A program made the translations under genes and the position numbers. Of a stretch of 64,000 nucleotides of DNA, positions 61,272-64,000 are shown one piece after another. The DNA is from Planctomycetia bacterium (GTDB taxonomy: Bacteria; Planctomycetota; Brocadiia; Brocadiales; Brocadiaceae): contig JABTVC010000002.1 of the NCBI GenBank assembly GCA_015075005.1, positions 1,098,259 through 1,162,258 of the forward strand, given 5' to 3'. Positions within the stretch are counted from its first letter, which is position 1, and every line of letters starts with the position of its first letter. The notes beneath the pieces were generated by a model, which saw only the letters and a program-made list of their open reading frames with translations, was not told the origin of the DNA and made no database searches.

Positions 61272-61725
61272 AAATTTTAGTTGGATTATACAAGATGAAA
61301 TAGCGGGTATGGCCAGGCCCGTCTCAATAGTTCCAGATCTTGAATTTCTTAAAGATAATGGAATCGAAGCAATAGTATCATTAACCGAATTGCCGCTTCA
61401 TAAAACGCTCATAGAAGAGTTTGGATTTGAGTATAAGCATATTCCTATAGCTGATCTTACATCGCCGACGCAAGAACAAATTGAGGAGTTTGTAACTTTT
61501 GTAAATAATCTTACTTCTTCCAAAAAAAAGATTGTCGTGCATTGCGATGCTGGGATTGGGAGAACTGGCACTATGTTAGCCTGTTATCTGGTAAATAAGG
61601 GTGTTAGTGCAAGAAATGCCATTACAGAGGTACGCAAGAAAAGGCCGGGGTCCATTGAAACCATGGAACAAGAAGACACTATAGAAAAATATGAAGAAAA
61701 AATCTGGAAGAAGCGAAAAGGCTAA
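61264..61725 (+). CDS. Dual-specificity phosphatase (DUSP23-like)
   Basis: About 153 residues, starting at ATG 61264 (or 61258), overlapping maf by 8 bp. The P-loop VVHCDAGIGRTGTMLACYLV has the HCx5R signature; the general acid region is PIADLTSPTQEQIEEFV. The N-terminus NFSWIIQDEIAGMARP resembles archaeal and eukaryotic DUSP23/PTPMT-type enzymes. The substrate could be a phosphoprotein or phospholipid. Confidence 0.87.
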   Translation: MPRNFSWIIQDEIAGMARPVSIVPDLEFLKDNGIEAIVSLTELPLHKTLIEEFGFEYKHIPIADLTSPTQEQIEEFVTFVNNLTSSKKKIVVHCDAGIGRTGTMLACYLVNKGVSARNAITEVRKKRPGSIETMEQEDTIEKYEEKIWKKRKG

Positions 61726-61816
61726 ACCGTATTATTTACTTAAATTCATTTCAGTAACGCACCCGTAAAACACGTCATTACTTTTTCTCTTTTGATATAC
61801 GCGGATGATGCTGAGA

Positions 61817-62620
61817 CTACACGGTGATATGTCGTTTGGTGTAGTTCTCATACGCAATAATGGCCGCGCCTAGAGCTGTAGTTATCTGTGGATCAGGTGG
61901 CACATATAAAGCTACATCCAATTCTCGTTCTAATGCACCCTTCAACCCTTTATTAAAAGCAGGGCCTCCATCAAAAAATACAGCTTCTTTAACACCAACT
62001 TTTTTTACCATGGCGCCCACCCGCTTTGCAATAGATTGATGAATGCCCGCTATGATGTCCGCCACGTTTCTTCCCTGTGATATGAGTGAAATAACCTCTG
62101 ACTCACCAAAGACGGTACACAAGCTATTTATGTGTGGTATATCTTCTGCCTTTTCTGACAATATACCGAATTCGTCTAATTCTACCTCAAGAATACGACT
62201 CATAACTTCCAGGAATCGTCCCGTTCCGGCGGCACACTTATCGTTCATTGCAAAATCTACCATTATTCCACTACGATCAAGGGCAATTACCTTACAGTCC
62301 TGGCCACCAATATTAATAATGGTTCTTATGTTTGCCTTATCGCGCATGAGCCAGTTGGCTGCTTTAGCATTAGCTGTAATTTCTGTAATGATTTCATTTG
62401 TGGGGACTATCCTGCGACCATATCCTGTAGCTACAGTGTATTGAATTTCTTCGACCTTTAAATCATAATCCTCCAACATCTCACTGAATAATAGTTTTAC
62501 GGTCTTCTTGCAATTGGTTCCTGTTGAGGATATTTTCGATCCGATAATCGTGTGCCCTTGCATTATTACAATCTTTGTGGTGGTTGAACCAATATCAATT
62601 CCTGCTACTATTTTCATCAT
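61817..62620 (-). CDS. BadF/HgdC-type 2-hydroxyacyl-CoA dehydratase activase
   Basis: A 267-residue ASKHA-fold ATPase with AGIDIGSTTTKIVIMQ, ATGYGRRIVP, INIGGQDCKVIAL, and the Fe-S ligand Cys in NDKCAAGTGRFLEVM and SLCTVFGESEVISLIS, and FDGGPAFNKGLKGALE. In known systems it feeds ATP-driven electrons to a two-subunit dehydratase or benzoyl-CoA reductase. No partner subunit is in this window, so here the client is unknown. It is transcribed opposite to the flanking genes. Confidence 0.87.
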   Translation of the reverse strand: MMKIVAGIDIGSTTTKIVIMQGHTIIGSKISSTGTNCKKTVKLLFSEMLEDYDLKVEEIQYTVATGYGRRIVPTNEIITEITANAKAANWLMRDKANIRTIINIGGQDCKVIALDRSGIMVDFAMNDKCAAGTGRFLEVMSRILEVELDEFGILSEKAEDIPHINSLCTVFGESEVISLISQGRNVADIIAGIHQSIAKRVGAMVKKVGVKEAVFFDGGPAFNKGLKGALERELDVALYVPPDPQITTALGAAIIAYENYTKRHITV

Positions 62621-62810
62621 TTTATGTTAACCGTAATAAACATACAAGGCAAGATAAAAGTCGCCTGGAAAAGACAGATAGTGCATCATGGAGAAGGAAT
62701 GAAGTACCTGCAGCTAACATAATTACCAATATTTTATTGATATTATGTAAAGCAACGGTAAGATGATTACGATGAATAATTTTATATGATCCGGAGGGAA
62801 ATGACCGAAT

Positions 62811-63221
62811 ATGTTACCTGTGAAACCAGAAATTATATCTTTTCTTATTGCCGATATGGTTATTCAGGAAAAGGCAACAAACAAATGGAGTGCGATAGGT
62901 ATATTTGATAGAATTCGTGCAACAAGTTTTCCTTACACACATCCAGGTTTAGGCCTTTACATTCGTCTTGCAGACGCAGAGGGAGATTACGATGTCCGTA
63001 TTGAGTTTTGTGATGATAGCGACCGCATATTTGCTGTTTTTGAAGGAATTACAGTATCGATTCATTCACGGCTGCAACACCCGGACTTTGGAATGAAGAC
63101 CGCAAATTTGCCTATACCAAAACCTGGAAAATATTATTTTAAACTGTATTTTAATAGATCATTTGCTAAGGGCTTTCGGCTGGATGTCGAAGTGATGCCT
63201 CAGAAACAGTACGGGGCATAG
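62811..63221 (+). CDS. DUF6941-like hypothetical protein
   Basis: A 136-residue beta-rich cytosolic protein behind GGAGGGAAA. It has FLIADMVIQEKATNKWSAIGIFDRI near the N-terminus, YIRLADAEGDYDVRIEF and FPIPKPGKYYFKLYFN-like PIPKPGKYYFKLYFN. This pattern fits a small family common in planctomycetes with no known role. Confidence 0.6.
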   Translation: MLPVKPEIISFLIADMVIQEKATNKWSAIGIFDRIRATSFPYTHPGLGLYIRLADAEGDYDVRIEFCDDSDRIFAVFEGITVSIHSRLQHPDFGMKTANLPIPKPGKYYFKLYFNRSFAKGFRLDVEVMPQKQYGA

Positions 63222-63302
63222 GTCAGCGAAAGAAATTGCTTGTTGTGAAAAAATGCTAACAACTGATTTCTGAATCTTTGAGGATTATAATAACCTATTT
63301 CT

Positions 63303-64000
63303 GTAATCTTGCTGGAACCCCCGCGTCCGAGAAATCCAAAACGATTTGAGGAGGTAGTCAATGCCCCTCTCTCTGCCAGTCTATTTACCGGTTATATCGC
63401 TTCAGTATTACGTGAAAACAATATAAAGGTTGAAATCGCCGATGCCCATCTCTACGATTGGTCAATAGAGCAGACAATCATACACCTCACAAATAAGTCT
63501 TTTCAGCTTTTATGTGTTCATGCGGTGTATTTATGGGAAAAGACACAGGATATCTTTGACATGCTTTCCAATCTGAGATCAAGGGGTGTTACAGCGCATA
63601 TCAATCTCTATGGATACTATCCGACATTTGCCTATGAAAAAATTCTTGTGCAGTTTTCTTTTGTTGATTCTGTGACCATTGGTGAACCAGAATTTACAAC
63701 ACTCGACCTTGCAAGGTATGCCCTGCAAGAAAGGGATATTCCATTTGGAAAACCTGCACAGCATAAACCCATAAAAAATGGAATGAATATCCCTGGGCTG
63801 GCTTTCAAGGATGAAAAAGGAAAGGTTGTTTCTCATTCACGCCCACGTATCAAGGATTTGGACCAACTCCCCTACCCTGATCGGCAAGATATTGCGCTTT
63901 ATCAAAAAAAAAGCATCGCAATATACATTCAGGGAAGCCGTGGATGTTATGGGCAATGCACCTTTTGTTATCTGAATCCTTTTTACGGACAGAGAAACCA
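63303..64000 (+). CDS. B12-binding-domain radical SAM protein (partial, runs off the end)
   Basis: The frame is open from VILLEPPRPRNPKRFEEVVNAP (63303 on) to the window end. A cobalamin-binding-like Rossmann region (ASLFTGYIASVL, IADAHLYDW, GVTAHINLYGYYPTF, SVTIGEPEFTTLDL) is followed by DLDQLPYPDRQD and then the 4Fe-4S motif CYGQCTFCYL at 63946-63975. A start codon is not evident: in-frame stops precede and only TTG (63309) is available, so the start may be lost to an indel. Such enzymes include methyltransferases and hopanoid or ladderane-lipid candidates; the sequence does not decide. Confidence 0.75.

Overview
The window is an AT-rich bacterial chromosome segment. It carries complete menaquinone-by-futalosine genes (mqnA, mqnC), a Tat-exported sulfite-oxidase-type enzyme with its own cytochrome c, a TPR-rich TMTC-like membrane protein, a three-segment SecE, and a rif/str/S10/spc/alpha ribosomal supercluster without rpmD (L30). 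This combination best fits a planctomycete, possibly of the anammox order Brocadiales. That assignment is an inference from gene content; no 16S rRNA gene or hydrazine-pathway gene is in the window.

Layout. 0.1-2 kb: a broken two-gene P-loop kinase/phosphotransferase-like pair and a ClC channel relic. 2-5.1 kb: a degenerate P-loop/winged-helix protein with an MscS channel, an orphan antitoxin-like gene and a small membrane protein. 5.1-5.8 kb: non-coding DNA with direct repeats and a strong palindrome. 5.8-12 kb: mqnC, mqnA, an exported FmdE-like protein, a methyltransferase/lipopolysaccharide-kinase-like pair and proB. 12-26.7 kb: TMTC-like TPR protein, DinB, DUF445, the sulfite oxidase/cytochrome pair, DUF523-DUF1722, a ParA pair, an inositol-monophosphatase-family gene, purC, DnaJ-TPR, a LolC/E permease and aroC. 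26.8-29.1 kb: five tRNAs, tuf and rpmG. 29.1-60.6 kb: secE, nusG, rplKAJL, rpoBC, rpsL, rpsG, fusA, a second tuf, then the S10, spc and alpha operons with secY, adk, map, infA and an inserted methyltransferase gene. 60.7-64 kb: maf, a dual-specificity phosphatase, a 2-hydroxyacyl-CoA-dehydratase-activase-like gene, a DUF6941-like gene and the start of a B12-binding radical SAM gene cut by the window edge.

Sequence quality matters for reading this window. Single-base frameshifts break many genes that must work in a living cell (rpoB, rpoC, rpsL, rpsG, fusA, rplB, rpsS, rplV, rpsC, rplP, aroC). Both tuf copies and the rpsJ-rplC-rplD-rplW stretch (43.4-46.2 kb) are badly scrambled. From 48.8 to 60.6 kb, and from secE through rplL, the genes are intact. 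The simplest reading is local assembly or consensus error, worst around the duplicated tuf gene, rather than real gene decay.

Most of the window is housekeeping. The candidates for less-described biology are the ATPase-like/MscS pair behind a perfect 12-bp palindrome, the methyltransferase plus kinase-fold gene lacking the catalytic Asp, the ParA gene coupled to an unknown small protein, the methyltransferase inside the alpha operon, the rplQ-maf hairpin that holds the maf ribosome binding site, and several long perfect palindromes in intergenic DNA.
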